In this document: piece by piece, positions 10,215-19,861 of the stretch
How positions within the stretch are numbered: position 1 is the stretch's first letter
Layout: the number at the start of each line of letters is the position of its first letter
Source of the DNA: Candidatus Phaeomarinobacter ectocarpi
GTDB lineage: Bacteria > Pseudomonadota > Alphaproteobacteria > CGMCC-115125
Assembly (NCBI RefSeq): GCF_000689395.1
Contig: NZ_HG966617.1
Coordinates: forward strand, 1,126,753-1,190,752
Reading direction: 5' to 3'
Length of the DNA: 64,000 nucleotides
Position numbers and translations under genes: made by a program
Notes under the pieces: model-generated
The model's database searches: none
What the model was told of the DNA's origin: nothing
Seen by the model: the letters and a program-made list of their open reading frames with translations, nothing else

Positions 10215-11738
10215 ATGCCAACCGCGCTGAAACTGCGCGAGGTGCCTGACCTGAGTGAAGGGGTAGGCATCATCGACATCGGGTCGAATTCGGTGCGCCT
10301 TGTGGTGTATGCGGATCATCGCCGTACACCTATTCCCATTTTCAACGAAAAAGTATTGTGCGGACTTGGCCGTACAGTCGGCACGACTGGCCAGTTGGAC
10401 CCTGCGGGAATTGACCGCGCGCTGGCTGCTCTTGCGCGTTTTCGTGGGCTGACGCGCGCGCTGGGTATCGCCAATGTCGATGCAGTGGCGACTGCTGCGG
10501 TGCGTGAAGCGTCCAATGGGGACTACTTCATAGAACGTGCCGAGCATTTGTGTGGCACCCGAATTTCCATCCTCTCCGGCCAGGATGAAGCACGCTATGC
10601 CGCTGAAGGCGTGCTGGCCGGATTCCCGGACGCAGACGGCATTGTCGGTGATCTGGGCGGCGGCAGTCTTGAACTTGTCGACATTGCCAATGGCCGATAT
10701 GGCGAGGGTGTAACGCTGCCGGTGGGGCCCCTGCGATTGATGGACCTGTCGGGCAACGATATCGGCAAGGCCCGCAAACTGGTGACCGATGCCTTCAGCA
10801 AAATGGACTGGAAGCCGGAGAAATCAGCCAAAAACTTCTATGCGGTGGGCGGCAACTGGCGGAATCTGGCGCGGATGCACATGCATGGTGAAGATTACCC
10901 GCTGCGTATTCTACAAGCCTATTCAGTTCGCAAGAGTGAAGCCGTAGAGATTGCACGTCTTGTATCCGGCCAGAGCGCCAAATCACTGGAGCGCGTGCCG
11001 GATATTTCTCGCAAGCGTCTTGAGACGCTGCCTTATGCAGCGTTGGTGCTTGAAAAAACGCTGGAGACCATCGGCGCTTCCAAGATGGTCATCTCAGCCT
11101 ATGGCGTCCGTGAAGGCTTGCTCTATGCGCGCCTTACTGCAGAGGAGCGCAGGGTCGATCCACTATTGAGCTGGTCGAAAGGCGTCGGGCGTCGCCTGGG
11201 ACGCTTCCCGGAACATGGGGAGGAGCTAGAGCGCTTTACTGCGCCACTCTTCAAGACCGGACCTTTGATGACGGCGGACAAGGATGAGCGGCGGCTCCAT
11301 CAAGCCGCCTGCCACCTAAGCGACATGGCCTGGCGGATTCACCCGGACTATCGCTCTCAGCACGTCCTCACAGAAATCTTGCGCGCGCCGATGTCAGGCA
11401 TCGACCATGCCGGCCGCGTTTACCTCGGCCTTGCGGTCGCCAATCGATACCGCAGCGGTCTTGGCACCGGCGATCATGATCATGTGTTGGCGCTGCTGAA
11501 CGAAGATCGGACGCGTCGGGCCTCAGCTGTCGGGCTCGCCCTGCGGCTTGGGCATACGATTTCAGCAGGTGCGCCAAAACTTGTAACCGGGTTCAGGCTG
11601 AAGCCGGAGCCGGGCATGCTCACTTTGCTGGTACCGTCTGCCAAGCGGGATCTGTTGGGCGAGGCGGTGGCCAAACGCCTCTCCGCACTGGCACGCGCGC
11701 TGGGCGTTGAAGCTGACATAGAGGTATCTGACGTTTAG
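10215..11738 (+). CDS. ppx: Exopolyphosphatase, Ppx/GppA family
   Basis: 507 residues. The N-terminal ASKHA-fold phosphatase starts with GIIDIGSNSVRLVVY (phosphate loop 1) and has GDLGGGSLELVDI as loop 2, with the catalytic Glu region TAAVREASNGDYF between. The remaining ~200 residues resemble the C-terminal HD-like extension seen in longer Ppx proteins. It hydrolyses terminal phosphates of polyphosphate or pppGpp. The adjacent ppk favours polyphosphate. Confidence 0.95.
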   Translation: MPTALKLREVPDLSEGVGIIDIGSNSVRLVVYADHRRTPIPIFNEKVLCGLGRTVGTTGQLDPAGIDRALAALARFRGLTRALGIANVDAVATAAVREASNGDYFIERAEHLCGTRISILSGQDEARYAAEGVLAGFPDADGIVGDLGGGSLELVDIANGRYGEGVTLPVGPLRLMDLSGNDIGKARKLVTDAFSKMDWKPEKSAKNFYAVGGNWRNLARMHMHGEDYPLRILQAYSVRKSEAVEIARLVSGQSAKSLERVPDISRKRLETLPYAALVLEKTLETIGASKMVISAYGVREGLLYARLTAEERRVDPLLSWSKGVGRRLGRFPEHGEELERFTAPLFKTGPLMTADKDERRLHQAACHLSDMAWRIHPDYRSQHVLTEILRAPMSGIDHAGRVYLGLAVANRYRSGLGTGDHDHVLALLNEDRTRRASAVGLALRLGHTISAGAPKLVTGFRLKPEPGMLTLLVPSAKRDLLGEAVAKRLSALARALGVEADIEVSDV

Positions 11739-11749
11739 CGACCCTGACG

Positions 11750-12919
11750 TTACTCTGCGGCCTTCCGCTCGAGGCGGACCGGCTTGATCACTCGATCTTC
11801 AATCGCCAGGCACAGGCGCCCATGCTTCAAATCCAGGGCATCATTGCCGAATATCTCACGCCGCCATCCCCGCAACGCAGACACATGCGCGTTGTCATCT
11901 GCTGCAATCCGTTCGAGGTCAGCGACATTGCAGATGAGCTTTTGTGCAACGTCATGCGCCTCACACTTGTATTTGAGCAGCACCTTCAGAAGTTCGACCG
12001 TGGGGCCCAAACCCTGAGGAAGTTGTTCGGGGGCATCCGGCATCAAAACGTCACCCGATGGCTTGTTGAGCCCGTTTTGAACAGCATCGAGAAGACTTTT
12101 CGCATGACGGCTCTGGGAAAAGCCTCGAGGCACGGCGCGCAGATTGGCCAGGGCCTCAGTTGAGGTCGGCGCCTGCGTCGCTATTTCCTGTATCGCATCA
12201 TCCTTGAGAATGCGCCCGCGGGGGACGTTGCGCCCCTGGGCCTCCCTTTCACGCCATGCTGCAGCTTCCATGAGCACAGCCACGGCCTTACGGCTCCGAT
12301 TGCGCAATTTGAGACGCTTCCAGGCGTTCTCCGGCTTGACCTCATAGGTATCCGGGTCCTGAAGAATAGCCATCTCTTCTGCGACCCACTCAGCGCGGCC
12401 AGATTTCGTAATGCGCCGTCCAAGATGCTCATATACTTGGCGCAGATGGGTCACGTCGGCAGCCGCATATCGCAATTGCTTGTCGGATAACGGACGTCTG
12501 CTCCAGTCTGTGAACCGGGAAGACTTGTCCACCTGCTCGCCGGTAACGCGCTTTACGATGTTCTCGTAGCCAACAGAGTCGCCAAATCCACAGACCATGG
12601 CCGCAACCTGCGTATCAAACAGCGGATCGGGCAGTGTTTTGGCCTCATGCCAGAATATCTCAATGTCCTGACGGGCTGCATGAAACACCTTGATGACCGA
12701 TTTGTTGGCCATGAGGGCATAAAACGCGGCCATATCCAGGCCATCCGCCAGCGGATCAATAATCAATGCTTCGCCTTTTGGAGCGGCAACCTGAATAAGG
12801 CAGAGAACCGGCCAATAGGTGGAATCCCGCAGGAACTCCGTATCGACAGTCACATAGGTTTCGCTTGAAAGGGTGGCGCAGGCCGCATTGAGGGCCTCTG
12901 TGGTAGAAATAATGTCCAT
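11750..12919 (-). CDS. rnd: Ribonuclease D
   Basis: 389 residues. It is a DEDD-type 3'-5' exoribonuclease for tRNA 3' trimming. The catalytic acids are seen in [13 protein letters not shown] (Exo I), [14 protein letters not shown] (Exo II) and [18 protein letters not shown] (Exo III, DEDDy type with Tyr). An HRDC-like domain follows at about 210-290. It stands alone on the minus strand between ppx and aspS and is convergent with ppx (11-bp gap). Confidence 0.96.
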   Translation of the reverse strand: MDIISTTEALNAACATLSSETYVTVDTEFLRDSTYWPVLCLIQVAAPKGEALIIDPLADGLDMAAFYALMANKSVIKVFHAARQDIEIFWHEAKTLPDPLFDTQVAAMVCGFGDSVGYENIVKRVTGEQVDKSSRFTDWSRRPLSDKQLRYAAADVTHLRQVYEHLGRRITKSGRAEWVAEEMAILQDPDTYEVKPENAWKRLKLRNRSRKAVAVLMEAAAWREREAQGRNVPRGRILKDDAIQEIATQAPTSTEALANLRAVPRGFSQSRHAKSLLDAVQNGLNKPSGDVLMPDAPEQLPQGLGPTVELLKVLLKYKCEAHDVAQKLICNVADLERIAADDNAHVSALRGWRREIFGNDALDLKHGRLCLAIEDRVIKPVRLERKAAE

Positions 12920-13101
12920 ATCTCAATGCTATAACTGAACCCGCGCAAATTGTCGCTAGTCCCTGTTGATAAGGCTGATTGGCGGCTGGAATCTTGACAA
13001 GACCCGCACCCCTATGCGCTTCTCCGCCGCAACCGCTCAAACCTGATTTGTTCAGGCTGGCGAGCCCTCCTGAACCCATGACTGACAAGGCTTTTACCGC
13101 C

Positions 13102-14886
13102 ATGACCCGTTACCGCTCTCATACCTGCGGCCAGCTGCGTGCCGAAGACGTAGGCAAGACTGTAAAACTGTCTGGCTGGGTCAATCGTGTGCGCGACCAT
13201 GGCGGCCTGCTGTTCGTTGATCTGCGCGATCACTATGGTCTGACACAGTGCGTGGCAGATCCTGATAGCCCGGCCTTTCCAAGCGTGGAAGAAATGCGGG
13301 CTGAATGGGTTGTAACCATCGAGGGCGAAGTCGTTGCCCGTTCGGATGAAACGGTGAATGACAAGCTGCCAACCGGCGCTGTGGAGATCCGCATCACGTC
13401 GGTGGAAGTTCAGTCGGAAGCGCAGGAACTGCCGCTGCCGGTATTCGGGGACACGGACTATCCAGAGGACACGCGTCTTCGTTACCGGTTCCTTGATCTG
13501 CGCCGCGAACGCATCCATCAGAACATTGTTTTGCGGTCACGCATCATCGCCGACCTGCGCCGGCGCATGACCGAGGCTGGATTCGGCGAGTACCAGACAC
13601 CCATCCTCACGGCATCTTCACCGGAAGGCGCGCGCGACTTTCTGGTGCCAAGCCGCATGCACCCCGGGCAGTTCTACGCCCTCCCACAGGCTCCCCAGCA
13701 GTTCAAACAGCTGATCATGGTCGCGGGCTTTGACAAATACTTCCAAATCGCCCCGTGCTTCCGCGATGAGGACGCGCGCGCAGACCGGTCGCCGGGTGAA
13801 TTCTATCAGCTCGATATCGAAATGAGTTTCGTAGAGCAGGAAGACATCTTCCAGGAAGTCGAACCCATCCTGCGCGATGTGTTCATTGAGTTCGGCAATG
13901 GGAAGTCAGTATCTGAAAAATTCGCACGCATTCCTTACGCGGAATCAATGCGAAAATATGGGTCTGACAAACCAGACCTCCGCAATCCGATTGAAATGTC
14001 TGATGCGACGGAAACCTTCCGTGATTCAGGCTTCAAGGTGTTTGCCGGACAGATTGCAGCAGATGACAAGGTGCGTGTCTGGGCAATCCCAGCACCGGGC
14101 GGCGGAAGTCGTGCGTTCTGTGACCGGATGAATTCCTGGGCGCAAAAGGAAGGTCAGCCGGGTCTTGGCTACATCTTCTTCCGTGAAGAAGAAGGCAGCA
14201 TCGTTGGCGCGGGTCCGCTTGCCAAGAACATCGGTCCCGAGCGGACAGAAGCTCTGCGTACGGAGCTTGGCCTCAACGCCGGTGACGCCGTGTTCTTTAC
14301 CTGCGGCATTCCAGGCAAGTTTGTGGATTTCGCCGGACAGGCGCGTCAGCAGCTCGGCCGCGAGCTTGAGCTCATTGACGAGAACAAATTTGAGTTCTGC
14401 TGGATTGTCGATTTTCCTATGTATGAGTTTGATGAAGCTGAACAGAGGATCGACTTCTCGCATAACCCGTTCTCTATGCCTCAGGGCGGCCTCGAAGCTC
14501 TAGAGACGAAAGACCCCCTGAAGATCAATGGCTACCAATACGACATTGTATGCAACGGCATTGAGCTGTCGTCCGGCGCCATTCGAAACCATCGGCCAGA
14601 AATCATGATGAAGGCCTTCGAGATTGCCGGCTACGGTCCCGAAGTGGTGGAAGAAAAGTTCGGCGGCATGCTGAATGCGTTCCGCTACGGCGCACCGCCG
14701 CACGGCGGCATCGCGCCGGGCATTGATCGCATCGTCATGTTGCTGGCGGGCGAAGAAAACCTGCGCGAAGTCACCATGTTCCCCATGAACCAGCAGGCCC
14801 AGGACCTGATGATGGGCGCCCCGGCTGAAGCCAGTGCACATCAGTTGCGTGAACTCAGCATTCGTTCCACAGCACCTAAAGAGTAG
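13102..14886 (+). CDS. aspS: Aspartyl-tRNA synthetase
   Basis: 594 residues from the ATG of [13 protein letters not shown], which matches the usual bacterial N-terminus and has ACAAGG upstream. Open frame continues to 12979, but those extra 41 residues are Pro-rich and atypical. Domains in order are the OB anticodon-binding fold (to ~110), the class II core with motif 2 [19 protein letters not shown], the bacterial GAD insertion, and motif 3 [14 protein letters not shown]. It charges tRNA-Asp; whether it also charges tRNA-Asn cannot be told without the rest of the genome (gatCAB or asnS). A strong terminator follows. Confidence 0.97.
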   Translation: MTRYRSHTCGQLRAEDVGKTVKLSGWVNRVRDHGGLLFVDLRDHYGLTQCVADPDSPAFPSVEEMRAEWVVTIEGEVVARSDETVNDKLPTGAVEIRITSVEVQSEAQELPLPVFGDTDYPEDTRLRYRFLDLRRERIHQNIVLRSRIIADLRRRMTEAGFGEYQTPILTASSPEGARDFLVPSRMHPGQFYALPQAPQQFKQLIMVAGFDKYFQIAPCFRDEDARADRSPGEFYQLDIEMSFVEQEDIFQEVEPILRDVFIEFGNGKSVSEKFARIPYAESMRKYGSDKPDLRNPIEMSDATETFRDSGFKVFAGQIAADDKVRVWAIPAPGGGSRAFCDRMNSWAQKEGQPGLGYIFFREEEGSIVGAGPLAKNIGPERTEALRTELGLNAGDAVFFTCGIPGKFVDFAGQARQQLGRELELIDENKFEFCWIVDFPMYEFDEAEQRIDFSHNPFSMPQGGLEALETKDPLKINGYQYDIVCNGIELSSGAIRNHRPEIMMKAFEIAGYGPEVVEEKFGGMLNAFRYGAPPHGGIAPGIDRIVMLLAGEENLREVTMFPMNQQAQDLMMGAPAEASAHQLRELSIRSTAPKE

Positions 14887-14918
14887 GCGTCCGCATTGTC
14901 CTGAGGGGCAGACAGAGA

Positions 14919-14947
14919 AAAGGGCTCCTCGCAACGAGGAGCCCTTT
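14919..14947 (+). terminator. Intrinsic terminator after aspS
   Basis: A 13-bp perfect stem runs from 14919-14931 to 14935-14947 with a CAA loop. It starts with AAA and ends with TTT, so it could work in both directions between aspS (+) and the NrdJ-like gene (-). It starts 33 nt after the aspS stop. Confidence 0.8.
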
Positions 14948-15024
14948 AGTCGTCTTGGGGTATCTTTGTTTATGCGAAAAACCGCGCTTGGGGGGCTTGG
15001 TTGCTCGCGCCTTCTTAAGGTGGG

Positions 15025-17868
15025 CTATTCCTCTCGGGGGCGGCCTGAAACGCTGGGGGGCGAAAGGGCCGGGTCACCGAAAGCTCGTGAGGGGTTCGGT
15101 ACCGGTGTGTCGGTACTGCTCCCAATTTCTTCTGAATTTTGAACATGGCCTGATCTTGTGTGGGTGCTGCGCACCAAGGGCGCTCGACCTTCTGTGGCCG
15201 CAAGACTCGCTCCACCATCGAAGTTGTCTGATGGTGCTGACTCCGCGTCCCGCAGACCTGATTGGTTCAGATACGATGAGGCCAGCATTGAAAGGGCACT
15301 GCCCAGGACATCACATCCGTCAGGTGTAGAAAGGTCTGAGAATGCCGTCTGAAATGCCTCGACGGGCACACCATGCTTCAAGCCCAATGAAATCGCAGCA
15401 TTGAGAGCTGCGTTGTCAGCCGACGGCTGAGCCGGCACCGGCAGGTCATCTGATTCAATTGAGCGCACATAGGCATTGTCGGCGATATCCGAATGCAGAT
15501 CATCCAGCGGCTCGCCAAAAAGGTCGTCTACCAGATCATCATAGTCCACAGCATCGCCAAGGGCCGCACCGTTCCGGTTGAGACGGAGTGATCTCAGCCC
15601 CATGTCTTCTGCCTGCTGATAGAGCGCGCGGATGCCGTCAACAGTTGTCTCGCGGCGAAGCTGCAGATCAAGAGCCAGACCATCCGTCAAAAACGGTTGT
15701 ACAGCCTGCGCCATCAGAAGCCGATCTGCAGGGCTGACATGGCGCGCTCCGATTTCGCCAAGCGGCTCATCGCAATCAAACACCGGCAGATGTTCGATGG
15801 GTAAGTCTCTTGATCCTTCAAGGGTCAGAGCGCCACAGCAATGGAAATTGGCGTGTTCAATATCCCAGTTCGAGAAACCCAATCCTGCCAGAATGTCTTC
15901 ATCGCTCTGCGCGCAAAAGTCCCCATCCCAGCCCAGCACGTAGGGAGTAAACACTGCCCGAATGTTGCTCGCAGTCGCTAACGCGCTTTCAGTGACTTCA
16001 ATGTCCTCGTCGGTGAATCCTCGTGAACGCAGAATGTCATAATTGACCCCAGGTGCTCCGTGCAGGGATCCGCGCCCGACCAGATGATCCAGAATGGAGT
16101 CGATCGACGCGTCGTCATGCCGAAGCGCGCGAAGGCCCAGGGGAACCGCTGGTGACACGACCTTGTAAATTGCCTCAGCGTCCAGCTCTGGAGTCAGCCG
16201 TCTGTACTTAACAAGTGTTCGGACAGGCGAGAGGGCTGCAGACTCGGCGCCCAATAAATCCATAAACACAGTGTCATTCGACACAGTCGTTAGCGCGATA
16301 TTGCGAAGCCCTGTCTCTTCCGCCTTTTCAATGGCACGGTCCAGAATGTCCCGTACCGCCTGCACTATGGCTGCCTGCTGGGGTGTGTGCGGATAAAGCG
16401 GCGGTGATGGAAGTGCGCTCCATTCACTTGGGTTCCCAAGCAAAGCGCTCTGCATCCGACGCAGAAGCGCAGCAGCTTCTTGTTGAGAGTTGTTTGCCGT
16501 GGCCGGCGCAAGTTCCGCTGCCAAACCCGCGCTTGTTGCAGCTGTAGCTGCTGTAACCAGACCGCAGATGGATGCTGCAAGGGCGCGCCCCTCGTCAGAA
16601 CCATACGCTACGCCCTGGCTCATGAGCATTGCAGCAACGTTCATGGGAGCAACCGCAATCGGCCGCAGGTCAGACGCCACACCGGCTTCATCATGCGCAA
16701 CATCCAGAGCGATCGTCAGCAGGCGGATGGAATGCACCAATCCATCGATGTCTATAGGTCGGCTAGCCCCAATTGTTTCAAGGTCCGGCATCGTGAATGC
16801 CAGCAAATCGACAGCCCCTGACGGCGTAAATCCTGCCGGAGCCGCAACGCCACTGGGTGTCAGGGCAAGCTGGTCAGCTGGCGTAAGGCTGGCGCCGCGC
16901 AACGACTTTTCAAAGCACACACCCGGCGCACCGCCTCGCAAAGCCGCGAGGGCAAGGGGTTCTGTCCACGTTTCATCACACGTGTCTGATTTGCGCACAG
17001 CATATGGCGTCTGAGTGCCCAGGAGGTCCCAGATGTCAGAGTCGTCATCCAGATGTGTGTCAGCGTCGGGCCAACTGTCGTCCCCGGCAATCCATTCATC
17101 CAGCAATCGCCGAGCCACAGCGGCAGGCAAGCCTCTCGCCCTGGCATCCGCCAGGGCAGCTTCCAGAGCACGATTCGCGCCCACGCTTGGACCGCCATCG
17201 GCCAATGCCTGCTTGATCGACTGCGTGAGGTCCGAAAGAGAGTTGCGACCAAGAGCCAGGGCCGCAGCGTCTTGCTCCCGGCGGGCATCAGAGGCAATAC
17301 GCGTCAAAAACCCGTCGCTGCTGATGCTGTCGCTTGAGGAAAACGAAACACAGGCCGGTTCATCTCCCGAACTCGTCACCGTGCTTGGCCCGTAACCATA
17401 CGCCCAGTCCCGACCGACCCGCTGCCAGGTCTCAGACGAAAGCGTGATCTTCTGCAAGACAAGCGCGGCCCGCAGTTCGTCATGGAACGCCAGGGCATCT
17501 TCTGGACCATCAAAATAGCCGGCGATCAGACCTTGCCGAGCCAGACCGCCCGCGACGCGATCAAGCGCGTTTCTCACATCAATTTCATATGTGAGGGCTG
17601 GTTCGTCTGATTTGCTGTCGCTTTCCAGCGCGCTGAACCGACGTAAGGCAGAAGGGATGTCTAGTTCGTGGAGCTGACGGCGCGCGCTGGGAACGGCCTC
17701 GTGCAGAAGAGCGTATTCACTGAATGTCGTGACGACACTTACCGGCCACGTCCCAGGCGCAAAGACCCACTTCGTATCGCCGGTCGCATCTTCAACGCGA
17801 ACGCGCCGGAAGCGCTGACCTGAGTAGGGGCCCGTTGCTGTATCGGTAAAATAGCGTCCGATCTGCAT
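15025..17868 (-). CDS. NrdJ-like pseudoenzyme (degenerate B12-dependent ribonucleotide reductase)
   Basis: 947 residues from ATG 17868, which has GGGGGCG six bases upstream. The text aligns with class II ribonucleotide reductase NrdJ over its whole length: RYFTDTATGPYSG (5-17), the GYFDGPEDALAFHDELRA helix (117-134), GVAYGSDEGRALAA (419-432), ADNAALNAAISLGLKHGVP (817-835), and the block HCCGALTLEGSRDL...EHLPVFDC (676-699). Catalytic parts are missing. The N-P-C-S-E active-site motif reads T-P-S-G-V (337-341), so the Asn, thiyl Cys and Glu are all replaced. The second redox Cys is Ser350. The PTGT loop reads SNDT (530-533), the GTGTNFS segment is deleted and there is no zinc ribbon. Cys173 (PACV) remains. 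It is unlikely to reduce nucleotides; a regulatory or structural role in the Nrd system is inference, supported by the NrdR boxes upstream. Confidence 0.85.
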   Translation of the reverse strand: MQIGRYFTDTATGPYSGQRFRRVRVEDATGDTKWVFAPGTWPVSVVTTFSEYALLHEAVPSARRQLHELDIPSALRRFSALESDSKSDEPALTYEIDVRNALDRVAGGLARQGLIAGYFDGPEDALAFHDELRAALVLQKITLSSETWQRVGRDWAYGYGPSTVTSSGDEPACVSFSSSDSISSDGFLTRIASDARREQDAAALALGRNSLSDLTQSIKQALADGGPSVGANRALEAALADARARGLPAAVARRLLDEWIAGDDSWPDADTHLDDDSDIWDLLGTQTPYAVRKSDTCDETWTEPLALAALRGGAPGVCFEKSLRGASLTPADQLALTPSGVAAPAGFTPSGAVDLLAFTMPDLETIGASRPIDIDGLVHSIRLLTIALDVAHDEAGVASDLRPIAVAPMNVAAMLMSQGVAYGSDEGRALAASICGLVTAATAATSAGLAAELAPATANNSQQEAAALLRRMQSALLGNPSEWSALPSPPLYPHTPQQAAIVQAVRDILDRAIEKAEETGLRNIALTTVSNDTVFMDLLGAESAALSPVRTLVKYRRLTPELDAEAIYKVVSPAVPLGLRALRHDDASIDSILDHLVGRGSLHGAPGVNYDILRSRGFTDEDIEVTESALATASNIRAVFTPYVLGWDGDFCAQSDEDILAGLGFSNWDIEHANFHCCGALTLEGSRDLPIEHLPVFDCDEPLGEIGARHVSPADRLLMAQAVQPFLTDGLALDLQLRRETTVDGIRALYQQAEDMGLRSLRLNRNGAALGDAVDYDDLVDDLFGEPLDDLHSDIADNAYVRSIESDDLPVPAQPSADNAALNAAISLGLKHGVPVEAFQTAFSDLSTPDGCDVLGSALSMLASSYLNQSGLRDAESAPSDNFDGGASLAATEGRAPLVRSTHTRSGHVQNSEEIGSSTDTPVPNPSRAFGDPALSPPSVSGRPREE

Positions 17869-17912
17869 GGTTCGCCCCCAAACGACCAATGGTGATCTCA
17901 AAACCCATGTGA

Positions 17913-17928
17913 CCACTATATTTTGTGG
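17913..17928. promoter_or_regulatory. NrdR box 1
   Basis: CCACTATATTTTGTGG fits the NrdR consensus acaCwAtATaTwGtgt at 13 of 16 positions, including every strongly conserved one. It lies 45 bp before the start of the NrdJ-like gene, and its minus strand holds a TATAGT that could be a -10 element. Confidence 0.75.
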
Positions 17929-17943
17929 CTACACGCACATGGT

Positions 17944-17959
17944 TAACAAAATATGGTGC
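17944..17959. promoter_or_regulatory. NrdR box 2
   Basis: Read on the minus strand this is GCACCATATTTTGTTA. It shares a 13-base arm (one mismatch) with box 1 in inverted order and keeps the conserved C, A, AT, T and G positions. Its centre is exactly 31 bp from the centre of box 1, about three helical turns, which is the usual spacing of paired NrdR boxes. Confidence 0.7.
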
Positions 17960-18180
17960 ATATATGGCCTCCCGGTCAAGACATCTATGTCGACCTGGGA
18001 ATCTTCGCCATTCACGTCAGGGAAAGAAAAATCTGAGGCGTTAAGCAGTCTTAAGGCGATTCGGGTCAGACTGCCCAGCATGTCGGCAAGAAACTGCCGC
18101 GTGGAGTGAAGCAATTTTTGGAACGCAGGCTGTGTTTAGCCACGGCGGACCAAAATGTCGTTGGGGTGAGACAGGCAAGA

Positions 18181-18783
18181 ATGCCGGGGAAAGATCTGAA
18201 ACCAGGGCTTGGCGTTCTGGCGGGCGTGGGAATTGTTGCAGTTGACGACAACGCAAACACCCGACGGCTGCTGAAAGAGTTGCTTCTTGCTTTTGGGACA
18301 CGCGACCTGAGGATTGCCGGAGACGGCGCGACCGCACTTGAGATGGTCAATGCCAAAACGCCGGACTTGATCCTGTGCGACTGGCATATGGAACCAATGG
18401 ACGGCATCGCGTTTCTCCGCCATCTACGCCATAAGGACAGCGGCGCTGCCGCTCGCACACCTGCGATCATGCTCACAGCTCACACCAAGCCTGAGGTTGT
18501 AAAGGCGTCAATGGATGCCGGTGCCAACCATTTTGTTGCAAAACCAATTGTGCCGGCAAATCTCCTCAAACGTATCCAGTGGGTGAGGGCCGACAAGCGG
18601 ATTTTCCTGCTCGAGGGTGATCACTACGTTTTGCGTGATCCTGGCGATATAGCGCCCCGCGCTGGTGCGACAGGGCAACAGGCCAAAAAGCCCTCTACAC
18701 ATGCGCCTAAACCACCTGCTCCGGCGCCATCAGCCGCTATTGCCATTGAAGACGTGGATGCAGAGGAAGTCTGGGAAATCTAG
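18181..18783 (+). CDS. Single-domain response regulator with Pro/Ala-rich tail
   Basis: 200 residues from ATG 18181; a GTG at 18106 would add 25 unrelated residues. One receiver domain fills residues ~15-135: the acidic pair in VAVDDNANTRRLL, the phospho-acceptor Asp in LILCDWHMEPMDG, the switch Thr in AIMLTAHT and the Lys of FVAKPIV. A tail of Pro, Ala and Lys ends in EDVDAEEVWEI, and there is no DNA-binding or enzymatic output domain. No histidine kinase is nearby. It is divergent from the NrdJ-like gene; a functional tie is unproven. Confidence 0.88.
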   Translation: MPGKDLKPGLGVLAGVGIVAVDDNANTRRLLKELLLAFGTRDLRIAGDGATALEMVNAKTPDLILCDWHMEPMDGIAFLRHLRHKDSGAAARTPAIMLTAHTKPEVVKASMDAGANHFVAKPIVPANLLKRIQWVRADKRIFLLEGDHYVLRDPGDIAPRAGATGQQAKKPSTHAPKPPAPAPSAAIAIEDVDAEEVWEI

Positions 18784-18941
18784 TCCAGTTCCTCCACCGT
18801 CCGTGTGGCGAAACAGCACCTTTCCAAAGGGTGGACGCTATACCGACCAGAGTGGCATATTGCGCGAAATCCTTTGGGACTCGCGGGCAATCCGCGCGGG
18901 CCCAAATGGACATCCCTAGGCTTGGTGCGAGCAGCAAACTC

Positions 18942-19325
18942 ATGATGTGGTTCAGACAAATTTTCAGCTGGTGGAACGGTCAAACGATCGGCACCCGGTT
19001 TTGGACGTTCAAGCGCGGCCAATTGGTCGGTGAAGACAGCCAGGGCAACAAATATTATTCGGATCGTAAGAACGCTAAGCGCCGTTGGGTGATTTACAAT
19101 GGTCTGGCCGAGGCATCCCGGGTGCCGCCGGAATGGCATGGATGGCTTCATCAGACGGTGGATGTTGCGCCTGCAGATACCGGATACACGCCGCGGGAAT
19201 GGGAAAAACCACATCAGCCCAATCTCACTGGTTCCCAGCAGGCCTACCGCCCTGCGGGTTCACTCATTACCGGCGCTCCCAGAGCAAAAACAGCTGGTGA
19301 CTATGAAGCTTGGAAGCCCGAGTAG
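18942..19325 (+). CDS. NADH:ubiquinone oxidoreductase subunit NDUFA12 family protein
   Basis: 127 residues from the ATG pair at 18942. The NDUFA12 (B17.2) signature is clear: TFKRGQLVGEDSQGNKYY, then RRWVIYNGLAEASRVPPEW, HGWLHQTVD and the conserved EWEKPHQPNLTGSQQAYRPAGS. In alphaproteobacteria and mitochondria this is an accessory subunit of complex I on the matrix or cytoplasmic side. It is encoded away from the nuo operon, as is usual, next to mlaD and DUF2155. Confidence 0.93.
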   Translation: MMWFRQIFSWWNGQTIGTRFWTFKRGQLVGEDSQGNKYYSDRKNAKRRWVIYNGLAEASRVPPEWHGWLHQTVDVAPADTGYTPREWEKPHQPNLTGSQQAYRPAGSLITGAPRAKTAGDYEAWKPE

Positions 19326-19405
19326 ACCCTAACTCGACACTCCGTGCGTTCAGCCGTCACCAGCAGGTAGAGGGCTGACTTAAAGAGGCAACGAAGGATC
19401 CCACG

Positions 19406-19861
19406 ATGCAGTCTTCAATTATTGAGACCCTGACCGGAGCTGCTGTTATCGCCATAGCGGCAGTTTTTCTGTTTTTTGCCTACAGCTCCACAGATGCCGG
19501 CGCGACTTCCGGATACGACCTAACCATCGATTTTGATCGGGTAGACGGCTTGGCGCGCGGTGCCGATGTTCGTCTGTCTGGCATCAAGGTCGGGTCGGTG
19601 ACGGAACAGGAGCTGGATGTCTCGACCTATGTGGCACGGGTGACCATCACAGTTGATCCTAAAGTTGCCCTTCCAGAGGATACGAGCGCAAAGATCACGT
19701 CAGAAGGCCTTCTGGGTGGCTCTTACATTTCCCTCACTCCGGGAGGCAGCGAGGATATGCTCGAGGCCGGTGACGAAATCCAGTTTGCCCAGGGTTCGGT
19801 TGATCTTATTGGTCTCGTCAGTCAGGCCGTCTTCAGCGCTGGCGGGGGCGACAGCGAGTGA
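19406..19861 (+). CDS. mlaD: MlaD-family outer membrane lipid asymmetry protein
   Basis: 151 residues. One N-terminal membrane helix (ETLTGAAVIAIAAVFLFFAY) is followed by a single MCE domain (~35-115) containing FDRVDGLARGADVRLSGIKVG and SEGLLGGSYISLTPGG. MlaD forms the periplasmic hexamer of the MlaFEDB lipid transporter. The other mla genes are not in the window. The stop overlaps the start of the DUF2155 gene (GTGA). Confidence 0.92.
   Translation: MQSSIIETLTGAAVIAIAAVFLFFAYSSTDAGATSGYDLTIDFDRVDGLARGADVRLSGIKVGSVTEQELDVSTYVARVTITVDPKVALPEDTSAKITSEGLLGGSYISLTPGGSEDMLEAGDEIQFAQGSVDLIGLVSQAVFSAGGGDSE

Larger units (their letters stand above)
17869..18180. other. Intergenic region between NrdJ-like gene and response regulator
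   Basis: This 312-bp divergent region holds the two NrdR boxes in its left third (17913-17959). The remainder (17960-18180) shows no hairpin with a T-run and no convincing gene. A longer GTG-started version of the response regulator (from 18106) would fill part of it, but those codons add no recognisable sequence. Confidence 0.5.

Noticed and set aside
12979-13101. N-terminal extension of aspS
   Set aside because: The added 41 residues are Pro-rich, unlike the family, and the ATG at 13102 gives the standard N-terminus.
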